The translations under genes and the position numbers were made by a program. 64,000 nucleotides of DNA from Acinetobacter sp. NIPH 2699. GTDB taxonomy: Bacteria > Pseudomonadota > Gammaproteobacteria > Pseudomonadales > Moraxellaceae. This document shows, piece by piece, positions 50,782-59,217 of this stretch. The stretch lies in the NCBI RefSeq assembly GCF_022549355.1, contig NZ_JAKZGL010000002.1, positions 62,001 to 126,000 on the forward strand, written 5' to 3'. The stretch's first letter is position 1; each line of letters starts with the position of its first letter. The notes under the pieces are model-generated. The model saw only the letters and a program-made list of their open reading frames with translations, was not told where the DNA came from and did no database searches.

Positions 50782-51138
50782 ATGAAAAAAACAATAGCTT
50801 TAGTTTCTGCTGTCATGTTGTCTACGGTTATGTTTACAGGCTGCCAAAATATGAGTGCATCTGACCAACGTATTGGTGCGGCTGCATTAGGTGGTGCGGT
50901 AGGCGGTGGTGTAGGTAATCATGTTGGTGGTGGTTTAGGTGCTAGTGTCGGTGCGGCAGCAGGCGCTGGTGTTGGTGCGAATACCCAAGGTGGGAGTAGC
51001 AAGACCACGACCAGTAGTGCTGTTGGTGCAGGTATTGGTTCTGTCGTTGGTAAAGCGATTTTCGGTGGCGATTCGGGTGCTGCGATTGGTGGCGCGATCG
51101 GTGGTGGTGCTGGCGCAGCAATCCAAGAAAAGAAATAG
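50782..51138 (+). CDS. glycine-zipper lipoprotein, copy 2
   Basis: 118 aa. Lipobox MFTGC (Cys at about residue 21), then NMSASDQRIGAAALGG and Gly-rich repeats parallel to copy 1, ending GAAIQEKK. The two copies align along their whole length (signal, RIG-AA-GG box, zipper, basic end), so they are a tandem duplication, each with its own terminator. ATG 50782 has AAGGAG 11 nt upstream; GTG 50770 abuts the ribosome site and is rejected. Confidence 0.85.
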   Translation: MKKTIALVSAVMLSTVMFTGCQNMSASDQRIGAAALGGAVGGGVGNHVGGGLGASVGAAAGAGVGANTQGGSSKTTTSSAVGAGIGSVVGKAIFGGDSGAAIGGAIGGGAGAAIQEKK

Positions 51139-51178
51139 TCGTTGGTGCTTTCAACGGCTCTGGATGATATGAATAAGG

Positions 51179-51210
51179 ATGCCTGCAAGTGATGACGTGC
51201 AGGCATTTTC
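51179..51210. terminator. terminator between lipoprotein copy 2 and hot-dog gene
   Basis: ATGCCTGCA/TGCAGGCAT with a 10-nt loop and TTTTC on the plus side. It separates convergent genes. Confidence 0.75.
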
Positions 51211-51224
51211 TATTTTAAGCATTT

Positions 51225-51713
51225 TTATTTCGATGTTGCTTTCGGCTTTTTACGACGGATGTATAAGATTTTTTCAACTTCCGCGATGCGTGTGCCCGCA
51301 TCATCTACGATATTTAAGGTGTAGTGGCGTAACACGGGTTCATGATTTTCGGCCAGTAGTTTAATTTCGGCAATCTCATCGGCACTGAGTTTAATGTCTG
51401 CATAGACGGTATTACGACCGGGTGATAGGAAATTTATCGTAGCACTCTTATCCCAAACAATATATTTATGACCTAAATGATGGATCAGGATCAGCATATA
51501 AAAGGGATCAACCATTGAATAAAGGCTACCGCCAAAATGCGTACCCACAATATTTCGATTTTTTCTAGTGAGTGGCATTTTGACTCGAATGTGATAATCA
51601 TCCAAAGCCATGCTTTCAATTGTGATTCCTGCACCACGATACGGCGAATAGTGGTTGATCATAAATTTAGCAACCGCAGGAATGGTTCGAATTTTTTTGA
51701 AAAAGTTTTTCAT
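51225..51713 (-). CDS. DUF4442-type hot-dog fold protein
   Basis: 162 aa. The pattern SPYRGAGITIESM, NRNIVGTHFGGSLYSMVDPFYM and INFLSPGR fits the DUF4442 branch of the hot-dog superfamily, whose members are predicted acyl-CoA thioesterases. The C-terminus is very basic (YIRRKKPKATSK). ATG 51713 is chosen; TTG 51719 is possible. Substrate unknown. Divergent from the alpha/beta hydrolase gene. Confidence 0.78.
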   Translation of the reverse strand: MKNFFKKIRTIPAVAKFMINHYSPYRGAGITIESMALDDYHIRVKMPLTRKNRNIVGTHFGGSLYSMVDPFYMLILIHHLGHKYIVWDKSATINFLSPGRNTVYADIKLSADEIAEIKLLAENHEPVLRHYTLNIVDDAGTRIAEVEKILYIRRKKPKATSK

Positions 51714-51828
51714 GGTCAATTTTTTTTCTTACAACTCTATTCATACTGCATAAGTAGCATTTTTATTGTATCGCTGGCAATGGCCGATTGAACGACCAGA
51801 CCGACTGAAAACAAAATGGGAAACAATT

Positions 51829-52704
51829 ATGCAAGTACAAGTAGAAACTGTAACAACCTCTGATCAGCAAACGCTTTGTGTCAAAACATGGGGTGATGAG
51901 AAAAAGACAGCATTGGTATTGGTACATGGTTATCCTGATAATCAGGAAGTCTGGGAGCCTATCATTGAGAAATTGCTCAATGACTATTATGTTGTGACCT
52001 ATGATGTTCGTGGTGCAGGTCTATCTTCAATTCCTAAGCGTATTCGTGATTATCGTTTGGCTCGTTTGTCTTTGGATTTACAAGAAGTGGTTGATCAAGT
52101 ACTACCGAATCGTAACTTCCATCTGGCAGCACATGACTGGGGGTCTTTACAGTCATGGGAGTCTGTGACTGAACCAAAATTCAAAGGGCGCTTGCTCTCT
52201 TATACAACGATTTCTGGTCCTTGTTTGGATCACGCCTCATTGTATTTGCGTGAGAAATTTAAAACAGCGCCAAGTAATGTATTAAAAATACTAACCAAAT
52301 CTTGGTACATCGGTGCATTTCATTTACCTTTACTTGCGCCAACAGTCTGGACATTGTTTAGTCCAGAAAGATGGGGTAAGATTTTAAGTGGCTTAGAGAA
52401 AAAACAAGGTTTACCATTAAATGCCAATATTGTGGCGGATGGTAAATATGGCATTAACTTATATCGTGCTAACTTTCTTCCATCGTTGACACAACCGCGC
52501 CAGCGTTATGCTCAATGTCCTGTTCAGGCGATCGTATTGCGTCGTGACGCTTTTGTGAGTCGTGAATACATCACTGAATCAATGCCGAAATGGGTGGAAA
52601 AATTCGAGTATGTTGAGCTTGATGCCAACCATTGGGCGGTACTCAGTCAGCCAGAAAAGATTGCTGAACTGATTCGTCAATTCGTGCAACGTCAGGCAGC
52701 TTAA
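51829..52704 (+). CDS. alpha/beta hydrolase, epoxide hydrolase-like
   Basis: 291 aa. The oxyanion strand is LVHGYPDNQEVW and the nucleophile elbow is AAHDWGSLQSW with Asp as likely nucleophile, as in epoxide hydrolases and haloalkane dehalogenases. A cap region spans about residues 135-215, and the catalytic His is in DANHWAVLSQ. ATG 51829 follows GGGA; the frame back to 51766 is rejected. Substrate not predictable. Confidence 0.82.
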   Translation: MQVQVETVTTSDQQTLCVKTWGDEKKTALVLVHGYPDNQEVWEPIIEKLLNDYYVVTYDVRGAGLSSIPKRIRDYRLARLSLDLQEVVDQVLPNRNFHLAAHDWGSLQSWESVTEPKFKGRLLSYTTISGPCLDHASLYLREKFKTAPSNVLKILTKSWYIGAFHLPLLAPTVWTLFSPERWGKILSGLEKKQGLPLNANIVADGKYGINLYRANFLPSLTQPRQRYAQCPVQAIVLRRDAFVSREYITESMPKWVEKFEYVELDANHWAVLSQPEKIAELIRQFVQRQAA

Positions 52705-52825
52705 GCTTTAACGGATTAATCAAACTAAAAATCACATAAGATTGATCTTAATTCGGCGATATTTTCAGCTTCATTTCAATGAATCTGCTAGAATGTCGCC
52801 TTTTCTTTTCCCCTGAAATTTTTTC

Positions 52826-54247
52826 ATGAATGCTGTCGTCATTGCGATCGCCGTGATGTTTATCTTGTCACTGGCACGCGTTTCTGTTGTTCTCACATTA
52901 GTGATTTCAGCCATTATTGGCGGCTTAGTCGCTGGTCTAAGTCTTTCTCAAACTGTAGAGGCATTTAATGCAGGCTTAGGTGATGGTGCTGAGGTTGCAT
53001 TGGCTTATGCTGTTCTCGGTGCTTTTGCATTGGCACTTTCAAAGTCAGGTTTACCCGATTTGCTTGCACATAAACTGATTGGTTTATTGGGGATGGAAGC
53101 AGGTAAAAATCAGCAGAAAAAAGTGAAATATCTTTTATTAACAATTTTACTGATCGCAGCTATTTTTTCTCAAAACTTAATTCCAGTGCATATTGCCTTT
53201 ATTCCCGTACTTGTTCCACCGTTATTAAAAGTCATGAACCATTTAAAACTGGATCGACGTGCGGCGGCGTGTGTACTGACCTTGGGGTTGGTCGGAACCT
53301 ATATTTTTATTCCAGTCGGTTTTGGTGCGATCTTCCTTGAACAGATTTTGATGGGCAATATCAATAAGATTGGTGCGGCATATGGCTTGCATGTTGAGCG
53401 CGGCATGATGCCACTCGGTATGGCGATTCCAGTATTAGGTATGGTCATTGGGACCTTGGTTGCGGTCTTTATTAGTTATCGTAAGCCACGGATCTATGTG
53501 GATCGTTCCATTACGACGGTAAAAACCATTGATCTAGATAAGCCACTGAGAGTAACAACACAAGCTGAATCTGATCTGCAAGCAGATGCTGAGGAACTGA
53601 AACAAGAAGCAGAGAATGTTCCTTACATCTCCAAGAAAACCATGTTTATGGCATTGCTTGCCATTGTCTTAACCTTGGTTGCTCAGTTGTATTCAGGGTC
53701 GATGATTCTGGGTGGTTTGGTTGGTTTCGCAGTGCTGTCTACGTCTGGCATTTTTAAATGGCAAGATGCAGATGACGTCTTTGTACAAGGCATGCGCATG
53801 ATGGCTTTAGTCGGTTTTATCATGATTTCTGCCGCAGGTTTTGCCTCGGTCATGACGCATACTGGAGACATTAATCAATTGGTCAATGGTGTTGTCCATG
53901 TTATTGGTGATAACCATGCTTTAGCTGCCTTCCTGATGCTGTTTATCGGTTTATTTGTCACGATTGGTATTGGTTCATCATTTTCAAGTGTACCTGTGCT
54001 TGCGGTGATTTATGTGCCTTTATGCGTGCAGTTTGGTTTCTCTCCTTTAGCGACAATTGCACTCATTGGTACTGCTGCTGCATTAGGCGATGCAGGGTCA
54101 CCTGCTTCAGATTCGACCTTGGGACCAACTGCTGGTTTGGGTGTTGATGGTCAACATGATCACATTTGGGATACGGTTGTGCCAACATTCATACATTTTA
54201 ATATCCCGCTGCTTATTTTTGGCTGGATTGCTGCAATGGTTTTATAA
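52826..54247 (+). CDS. Na+/H+ antiporter family permease
   Basis: 473 aa with about twelve transmembrane segments and one charged cytoplasmic loop (about residues 225-265, KTIDLDKPLRV, ESDLQADAEELKQEAEN). Landmarks AYAVLGAFALALSKSG, FSQNLIPVHIAFIPVLVPP and AALGDAGSPASDSTLGPTAG match the YuiF/NhaC-like group of the ion transporter superfamily. Members exchange Na+ for H+ or carry amino acids, so the substrate is open. A terminator follows. Confidence 0.82.
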   Translation: MNAVVIAIAVMFILSLARVSVVLTLVISAIIGGLVAGLSLSQTVEAFNAGLGDGAEVALAYAVLGAFALALSKSGLPDLLAHKLIGLLGMEAGKNQQKKVKYLLLTILLIAAIFSQNLIPVHIAFIPVLVPPLLKVMNHLKLDRRAAACVLTLGLVGTYIFIPVGFGAIFLEQILMGNINKIGAAYGLHVERGMMPLGMAIPVLGMVIGTLVAVFISYRKPRIYVDRSITTVKTIDLDKPLRVTTQAESDLQADAEELKQEAENVPYISKKTMFMALLAIVLTLVAQLYSGSMILGGLVGFAVLSTSGIFKWQDADDVFVQGMRMMALVGFIMISAAGFASVMTHTGDINQLVNGVVHVIGDNHALAAFLMLFIGLFVTIGIGSSFSSVPVLAVIYVPLCVQFGFSPLATIALIGTAAALGDAGSPASDSTLGPTAGLGVDGQHDHIWDTVVPTFIHFNIPLLIFGWIAAMVL

Positions 54248-54252
54248 TAGAA

Positions 54253-54278
54253 ATGGCTCAAAATGAGCCATTTTTTTT
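54253..54278 (+). terminator. intrinsic terminator of antiporter gene
   Basis: ATGGCTCA/TGAGCCAT with loop AAA and T8 tail, 6 nt after the stop. Confidence 0.92.
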
Positions 54279-54646
54279 GGATTATTAATTTTGTAAATAA
54301 AATATAAAAAAGATCATTAAATGACATTTTTTGTCTCTTTTTTAATCTTATTTTATAATAAGATTTTAATATTAAGTTTTATTTGATTATATATTTTAAT
54401 TCCTCTAAATTTATTTTTATTTAAAACTATCCATTCAGAGTAAAATGCTAGGTTTTATAGTGATTTAAGTTAATGTAAATGGTCTGGATTGTTTGGGGTT
54501 ACATATATTTACAAATATATATTGTTGTTAATCAGTTGCTTGAAAATATAATTAAATTGGTCGGAATTAATACGTATTGCATAAAATAAAAACTCATGAT
54601 TATTATTAATCGCACGGTTAAATTTTTATTAAAGAGGTTTTTTAAA
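54279..54646. other. A/T-rich intergenic region before ompW-like gene
   Basis: About 370 bp, nearly all A/T, with a hairpin AATCTTATT/AATAAGATT (54344-54365, loop TTAT) and long T tracts. No ORF above 60 codons that is convincing and no clear promoter pair. It presumably holds the promoter and regulatory sites of the porin gene. Confidence 0.4.
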
Positions 54647-55249
54647 ATGTTAAAAAAAGTATTGCTTGTTACTTTATTGGGGATGTCTTCAACTGTTTTT
54701 GCTGGTGGTTTTCAAGTTAAAGTGGGTGCGAGTGTGATTTCGCCAACGGATGAAACAACAGTCGCTGGTGTCGGTACGTTAAAAGCGGATTATGAATTTG
54801 CTTTTACGCCATCTGTTGAGTATTTCTTTGGGGATACGCCTTTTTCTGCTGAATTATTGCTCGCAACACCCATTTCGCACGATGTTTCTTTAGATGGTAC
54901 TCAAGTGGTGAAGCTTAAACACTTACCACCAACGATTACTGCCAAATATAACTTTAAAAACTCGACAGGTTTTACACCTTATATTGGGGTAGGTGGAACG
55001 GCTTTTATTGCTTGGGATGAAAAAGCGGTAGGCCCATTAGCTGGTGAGAAAATTAAAGTGAAAGAAGACTTTGGTTTTGCTGGTCAGCTTGGTTTTACCT
55101 TCCAACCTGCGGATGCAAAAAACTGGGGCGTTTTCTTTGATGCACGTTATGCACAGCTCAGCCCTGAAGTGAAGCTGAACAATACAAAATTGACTGATTT
55201 AGATATTAATCCAATGGTGTATACCCTTGGCTATAGTTATAAGTTTTAA
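54647..55249 (+). CDS. OmpW-family outer membrane protein
   Basis: 200-aa small beta-barrel. A signal peptide covers residues 1-20 (ends VFAG). The barrel has FQVKVGASVISPTDE, YFFGDTPFSAELLLATP, PPTITAKYNF, TPYIGVGG and NPMVYTLGYSYKF, with the C-terminal Phe needed for assembly. ATG 54647 has AAAGAGG 9 nt upstream; the longer frame to 54596 is rejected. OmpW proteins form narrow hydrophobic channels. Acinetobacter often has more than one OmpW homologue, so I give no symbol. Confidence 0.85.
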   Translation: MLKKVLLVTLLGMSSTVFAGGFQVKVGASVISPTDETTVAGVGTLKADYEFAFTPSVEYFFGDTPFSAELLLATPISHDVSLDGTQVVKLKHLPPTITAKYNFKNSTGFTPYIGVGGTAFIAWDEKAVGPLAGEKIKVKEDFGFAGQLGFTFQPADAKNWGVFFDARYAQLSPEVKLNNTKLTDLDINPMVYTLGYSYKF

Positions 55250-55267
55250 ATTAAAGAGTGCCAAGAG

Positions 55268-55292
55268 ACCTCACATATTTGTGGGGTTTTTT
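55268..55292 (+). terminator. intrinsic terminator of OmpW-like gene
   Basis: ACCTCAC/GTGGGGT (one T-G pair), loop ATATTT, T6 tail, 18 nt after the stop. Confidence 0.8.
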
Positions 55293-55375
55293 GCAATTTA
55301 AGTATCAAAGAAATACAGATTGAAAAGATTAAGTTTTGTATGCTGAGAAATGATCAGAGCAAGCTAGAGAAAGAT

Positions 55376-55732
55376 ATGATGCAACAAAAGCTCATCTATA
55401 TAACAATCTTATTGATGTCGACGCTTTTTCTCTCCAATGCGAATGCAGCGAGTTTTTCGTGTAAAGCTGCTCAATTAAAAGCTGAACAACAAATCTGTAA
55501 TGATCGAGGACTAAATGATGCCGATGTGAAACTGGCAACCACTTATCAAATCATTTTACATGCTTTACCCATGGGCGGACGTGATGCGGAAAAAGATAAA
55601 CAGTTCCAGTTATTAAAACAGCGTAATGCTTGTGGTGCAAATACACCGTGTATAAAACGTGCCTATTCACAACGTCAACGACAGCTTGATCAGCTTTTAC
55701 AAGCGCGTGTATTGAGTCGAGGACCTTTCTAG
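55376..55732 (+). CDS. secreted Cys-rich LprI-like protein
   Basis: 118 aa. A signal peptide covers about residues 1-25 (ends ANAA). The mature part is FSCKAAQLKAEQQICNDRGLNDADVKLATTYQ in pattern, with four Cys (SC, IC, AC, PC) forming likely two disulfides. The LKAEQQIC-NDRGLNDAD layout and the CIKRAYSQRQRQL end match the LprI/DUF1311 lysozyme-inhibitor-type proteins. ATG 55376 is chosen over the frame to 55340. Possible role in lysozyme resistance is inferred. Confidence 0.7.
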   Translation: MMQQKLIYITILLMSTLFLSNANAASFSCKAAQLKAEQQICNDRGLNDADVKLATTYQIILHALPMGGRDAEKDKQFQLLKQRNACGANTPCIKRAYSQRQRQLDQLLQARVLSRGPF

Positions 55733-55779
55733 TTTTGAGCTTGAATCCTTTTAAAGATAAAAAAATTAAAATTGGGGCA

Positions 55780-55806
55780 TTGAAAAAATGCAGTTATACA
55801 CCATTC
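55780..55806 (+). promoter_or_regulatory. sigma32-like promoter of htpG
   Basis: TTGAAA (55780-55785), 13-bp spacer, CACCATTC (55799-55806), against the heat-shock consensus TTGAAA and CCCCATNT (6 of 8). It lies about 45 bp before the htpG start. Confidence 0.45.
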
Positions 55807-55851
55807 ATAAATCATTCTAATTGAATAAGCCCCACAGATAAGGAGTGATTT

Positions 55852-57771
55852 ATGAGTGAACAAGTCGCACAAAATTATAGTTTCCAAGCTGAAGTTGCTC
55901 AGTTATTGCATTTAGTGACGCATTCTCTTTATTCCAACCCTGAAATTTTCCTCCGTGAATTGATCTCAAATGCTTCTGATGCCTGTGATAAGTTGCGTTT
56001 TGAGGGAATCAACCATCCTGAATATTATGAAAATGATTCAGATTTGCGTGTTCGTGTCACTTTAGATAAAGACCATAAAACCTTAACGATTTCGGATAAT
56101 GGGATTGGTTTAACTCAACAAGAAGCGATTGATAACTTAGGAACGATCGCCAAGTCAGGAACCAAAGACTTTGTGTCTAAGCTGACAGGTGATCAAAAAT
56201 CTGATGCGCAATTGATTGGACAGTTTGGTGTTGGTTTTTATTCGGGTTTTATCGTTGCTGATAAGATTACGGTTGAATCCCGTCGTGCGGGTTTAGACGC
56301 TGCTGAAGGTGTCCGTTGGATCAGTGGTGGAACAGGGGAGTTTGAAGTTCAAACGATCGACAAAGCCTCGCGCGGTACAGATATTATCCTGCATTTACGT
56401 GATGATGCCCTCGACTATTTAGAATCTTGGAAAGTAAAACAAATCATCAATAAGTATTCCGACCATATTAGCTTGCCGATTCAAATGCAAAAAGAAGTTT
56501 GGCAGGAAGAAGAAGTTGCTGAAGGTGAAGAGCCTAAAGCCGGTCAAATGGTCAAAACTGATGAGTGGGAAGCGATTAACTCTGCGAGTGCCTTATGGAC
56601 ACGCAATAAGAGCGAGATTACGGATGAACAGTACATCGAGTTCTATAAAAATCTCAGCCATGATTTTGCTGAACCTTTAGCATGGGCACATAACCGTGTG
56701 GAAGGCAGTACTGAATATACCCAGTTGCTTTATATCCCAAGTCAGGCCAAACAAGATTTATTTACCCGTGAAGCCAAAGCTGGTATCAAGCTTTACGTCA
56801 AACGGGTATTTATCATGGATGAAGCTGACAACCTGATTCCAAATTATTTGCGCTTTGTTCAAGGTGTGGTGGACAGTGCTGATTTACCGCTGAATGTTAG
56901 CCGTGAGTTGTTGCAAGAAAGCCGTGATGTTAAAACCATTCGTGAAGGCAACGCGCGTCGTATTCTTACTTTACTCGATGGTTTAGCGAAGTCGGAAGAT
57001 GACAAAGACCAAGAGAAGTTTAAAACTTTCTATGCTGAATTTGGTTCGGTACTAAAAGAAGGCTTGGGTGAAGATACTGGAAATCGTGACCGTATTTTGA
57101 AATTATTGCGTTATGCGACTTCAAATAATGATGAGATTTCAACATCTTTAGCAGCTTATAAATCACGTATGCAAGACGGGCAGAAAGCCATCTATTACGT
57201 GACGGCTGATAGCTTAACCGCAGCGAAAAACTCGCCACAACTTGAACTGTTCAAGAAAAAAGGCATAGAAGTGTTGCTCATGGCAGATCGTGTTGATGAA
57301 TGGGCCATGAACTTTGTGTTTGAGTTCGATGGTACGCCATTACAGAATGTCTCCAAGGGTGCAGTTGATTTAGGTGATCTACAGGATGCTGAAGAGAAGA
57401 AAGCCCTTGAACAGGCGGCTGAACAATTCAAACCCGTAGTCGATCGTTTAAGTACATCGTTAAAAGACAAAACCAAAGAAGTACGTGTCACTACGCGTTT
57501 GGTGGACTCTCCAGCATGTTTGGTGACCAGTGAAGGGGAACTTTCTCCACAACTGATCCGTATGCTGAAACAGGCAGGTCAGGCCGTTCCTGAAATTAAG
57601 CCAACCTTGGAAATTAACCCTGAACATCCTTTAGTACAGAAATTAGAGAGTTCGGCACAATTTGATGATCTCGCCAATGTGATTTTTGATCAGGCGGTGA
57701 TTGCAGAGGGTGGTTTACCTGAAGATCCAGCGGCGTATGTGAAACGCATTAATAGCTTGTTATTAAAATAA
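55852..57771 (+). CDS. htpG: chaperone HtpG (Hsp90)
   Basis: ATP-dependent Hsp90 chaperone of the cytoplasm, 639 aa. The GHKL ATPase domain (about residues 1-230) has [21 protein letters not shown] and GQFGVGFYS. The middle domain has [29 protein letters not shown] and the catalytic Arg region SRELLQESR. The C-terminal dimer domain follows. No MEEVD, as expected in bacteria. ATG 55852 after AAGGAG. Confidence 0.97.
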   Translation: MSEQVAQNYSFQAEVAQLLHLVTHSLYSNPEIFLRELISNASDACDKLRFEGINHPEYYENDSDLRVRVTLDKDHKTLTISDNGIGLTQQEAIDNLGTIAKSGTKDFVSKLTGDQKSDAQLIGQFGVGFYSGFIVADKITVESRRAGLDAAEGVRWISGGTGEFEVQTIDKASRGTDIILHLRDDALDYLESWKVKQIINKYSDHISLPIQMQKEVWQEEEVAEGEEPKAGQMVKTDEWEAINSASALWTRNKSEITDEQYIEFYKNLSHDFAEPLAWAHNRVEGSTEYTQLLYIPSQAKQDLFTREAKAGIKLYVKRVFIMDEADNLIPNYLRFVQGVVDSADLPLNVSRELLQESRDVKTIREGNARRILTLLDGLAKSEDDKDQEKFKTFYAEFGSVLKEGLGEDTGNRDRILKLLRYATSNNDEISTSLAAYKSRMQDGQKAIYYVTADSLTAAKNSPQLELFKKKGIEVLLMADRVDEWAMNFVFEFDGTPLQNVSKGAVDLGDLQDAEEKKALEQAAEQFKPVVDRLSTSLKDKTKEVRVTTRLVDSPACLVTSEGELSPQLIRMLKQAGQAVPEIKPTLEINPEHPLVQKLESSAQFDDLANVIFDQAVIAEGGLPEDPAAYVKRINSLLLK

Positions 57772-57782
57772 ACGCTTTTCAT

Positions 57783-57812
57783 AAAAAAACTCTGCTTCGG
57801 CAGAGTTTTTTT
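57783..57812. terminator. terminator between htpG and barrel gene
   Basis: AAAAAAACTCTGC-TTCG-GCAGAGTTTTTTT, perfect stem with A7 and T7 flanks; works in both directions for the convergent genes. Confidence 0.93.
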
Positions 57813-57817
57813 ATCTC

Positions 57818-57843
57818 TATGGATAACATTAAAGTTATCCACA
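57818..57843. other. inverted pair of DnaA-box-like sequences
   Basis: TTATCCACA at 57835-57843 is an exact DnaA box. The opposite-strand TTATCCATA (57818-57826) differs by one base. They form a 7-bp inverted repeat. Only two boxes are present, so this is not an origin. Confidence 0.35.
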
Positions 57844-57867
57844 GTTGTGCTGATAATTCCATCAAAA

Positions 57868-59007
57868 CTAGAATAATGTCTCAAGACGGAGGAACGTGCT
57901 GACATAATGATCCCTATCTTCACGATGATCATTAAAATAATTGAGATCACCTTGCACATAAAACCATTCACGCCATAGCGGTTGTCGCCATGAGACAAAA
58001 GGCCCCCAGCTATTCAAACGCAAGTCATTGTCGTTGTAATAACCACCTGTGTAGATGCCATAGTTAAAGTTATTGTGTGCAAAGAATTGGTGTTGACGGA
58101 AGGTTCGATTGTCCCAGCGTAAATCATCATCCTGTTTATCTGCATAGGTCAGGCTGAGCTGATTGGATAAAAACGCATGATTGGGGCGGGCATGGATCAG
58201 TTCTAAATTGGTTCGAAGATAATTTTCACTGCGACTACCATAGCGATAAATTTGTTCAGCATTGAAATTAAAGTCATTATTTAATTCCCAATTCCTTTTT
58301 GCTCTTAAACGAAGATAAATATCACTGCCCGAACGTAAACCAATATCGGCATCAGTTTCAAAAGGTAATTTTTTAGACAGGTCGGAGAAACGTAAGGCAA
58401 CTGAGCCGTTGTTATCCCGAGTTTGCTTAGAATCAAATCTTTTATCAGGGTCTTGGTTGGGCTGCTGATTGGTATTGGCAATATGATTATCAAATTCATC
58501 ATCTAAGGAATCATCACCAAACACCAAACTAAGTCTTTTTTCCAGTGTCGGCAGTTTAATTTTACCGCGAATACGTGGTTTCACTTCATAGTTATCATAC
58601 TCATTCCAATAATTGTCGAGCATTAAACGAATGGTGGCAGAAGCAGGCTTGTCTGGATCGACGTCACCAAACCAATGATCAATTTTAACTGAAGTTCGAT
58701 CAGCCCATTCTCTGACGTCACGTTGTTTACGATCAACCCAGGTTCTTTCTTCTGTTTCAGCAACTCGAGGAACCATGGGTTGATTGGATTGTTCTGGAAG
58801 AAGGGTCGGTGTTGCGTCGACCCATCTCGGAATATAGTTCAAAAGATTTTCAGTATTTGTGGTGTGTGATGTCTGTGTGTTGCGGTCGCCTTGTTGTTGC
58901 GGCTGAGGTGGAATTTCGGCTGCATTGGCTATACCCACTAACCCGAAGGAAAGGGTGAATATTGTACAAAAGAGCTGTGCTAATACCGTTGGTTGGGAAT
59001 TTATCAT
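57868..59007 (-). CDS. putative outer-membrane beta-barrel protein, unknown family
   Basis: 379 aa. A signal peptide covers about residues 1-30 (ends ANAA). A Gln/Thr-rich region to about 110 follows, then alternating hydrophobic/polar strands with many aromatic and charged pairs (YLRLRAKRNWELNND, YLRTNLELIHA, NYGIYTGGYYNDNDLRL) and a C-terminal aromatic F (STFLRLETLF). This is the layout of an outer-membrane barrel of perhaps 10-14 strands. ATG 59007 starts at MINSQP; TTG 59055 would add a charged head. No Cys pair or known motif. I do not recognise it. Confidence 0.68.
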   Translation of the reverse strand: MINSQPTVLAQLFCTIFTLSFGLVGIANAAEIPPQPQQQGDRNTQTSHTTNTENLLNYIPRWVDATPTLLPEQSNQPMVPRVAETEERTWVDRKQRDVREWADRTSVKIDHWFGDVDPDKPASATIRLMLDNYWNEYDNYEVKPRIRGKIKLPTLEKRLSLVFGDDSLDDEFDNHIANTNQQPNQDPDKRFDSKQTRDNNGSVALRFSDLSKKLPFETDADIGLRSGSDIYLRLRAKRNWELNNDFNFNAEQIYRYGSRSENYLRTNLELIHARPNHAFLSNQLSLTYADKQDDDLRWDNRTFRQHQFFAHNNFNYGIYTGGYYNDNDLRLNSWGPFVSWRQPLWREWFYVQGDLNYFNDHREDRDHYVSTFLRLETLF

Positions 59008-59217
59008 GTTGCAAACTTTATATATTGTTCTTGTTTTTAACTCTTGATGATTCAACCTATAAAATCAAGTAATAATCACAAAAAACTGCAATTTTATCGT
59101 ATAAAAGGTGAGTGAAAAGAATGACTTCGTTCACTCAGAATCGATCACCTGACATGCGACCCAAACTTTGCAAAGCAGATGATCGAACGATGTGTTTTTA
59201 TGTATTTTGTGAAAATC

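Noticed and set aside
50919-51206. Three overlapping minus-strand frames opposite the second glycine-zipper gene
   Set aside because: Proline, threonine and histidine-rich shadows of GGT repeats.
57818-57843. Replication origin
   Set aside because: Two boxes only, no A/T-rich unwinding region of the usual size and no dnaA or dnaN nearby.
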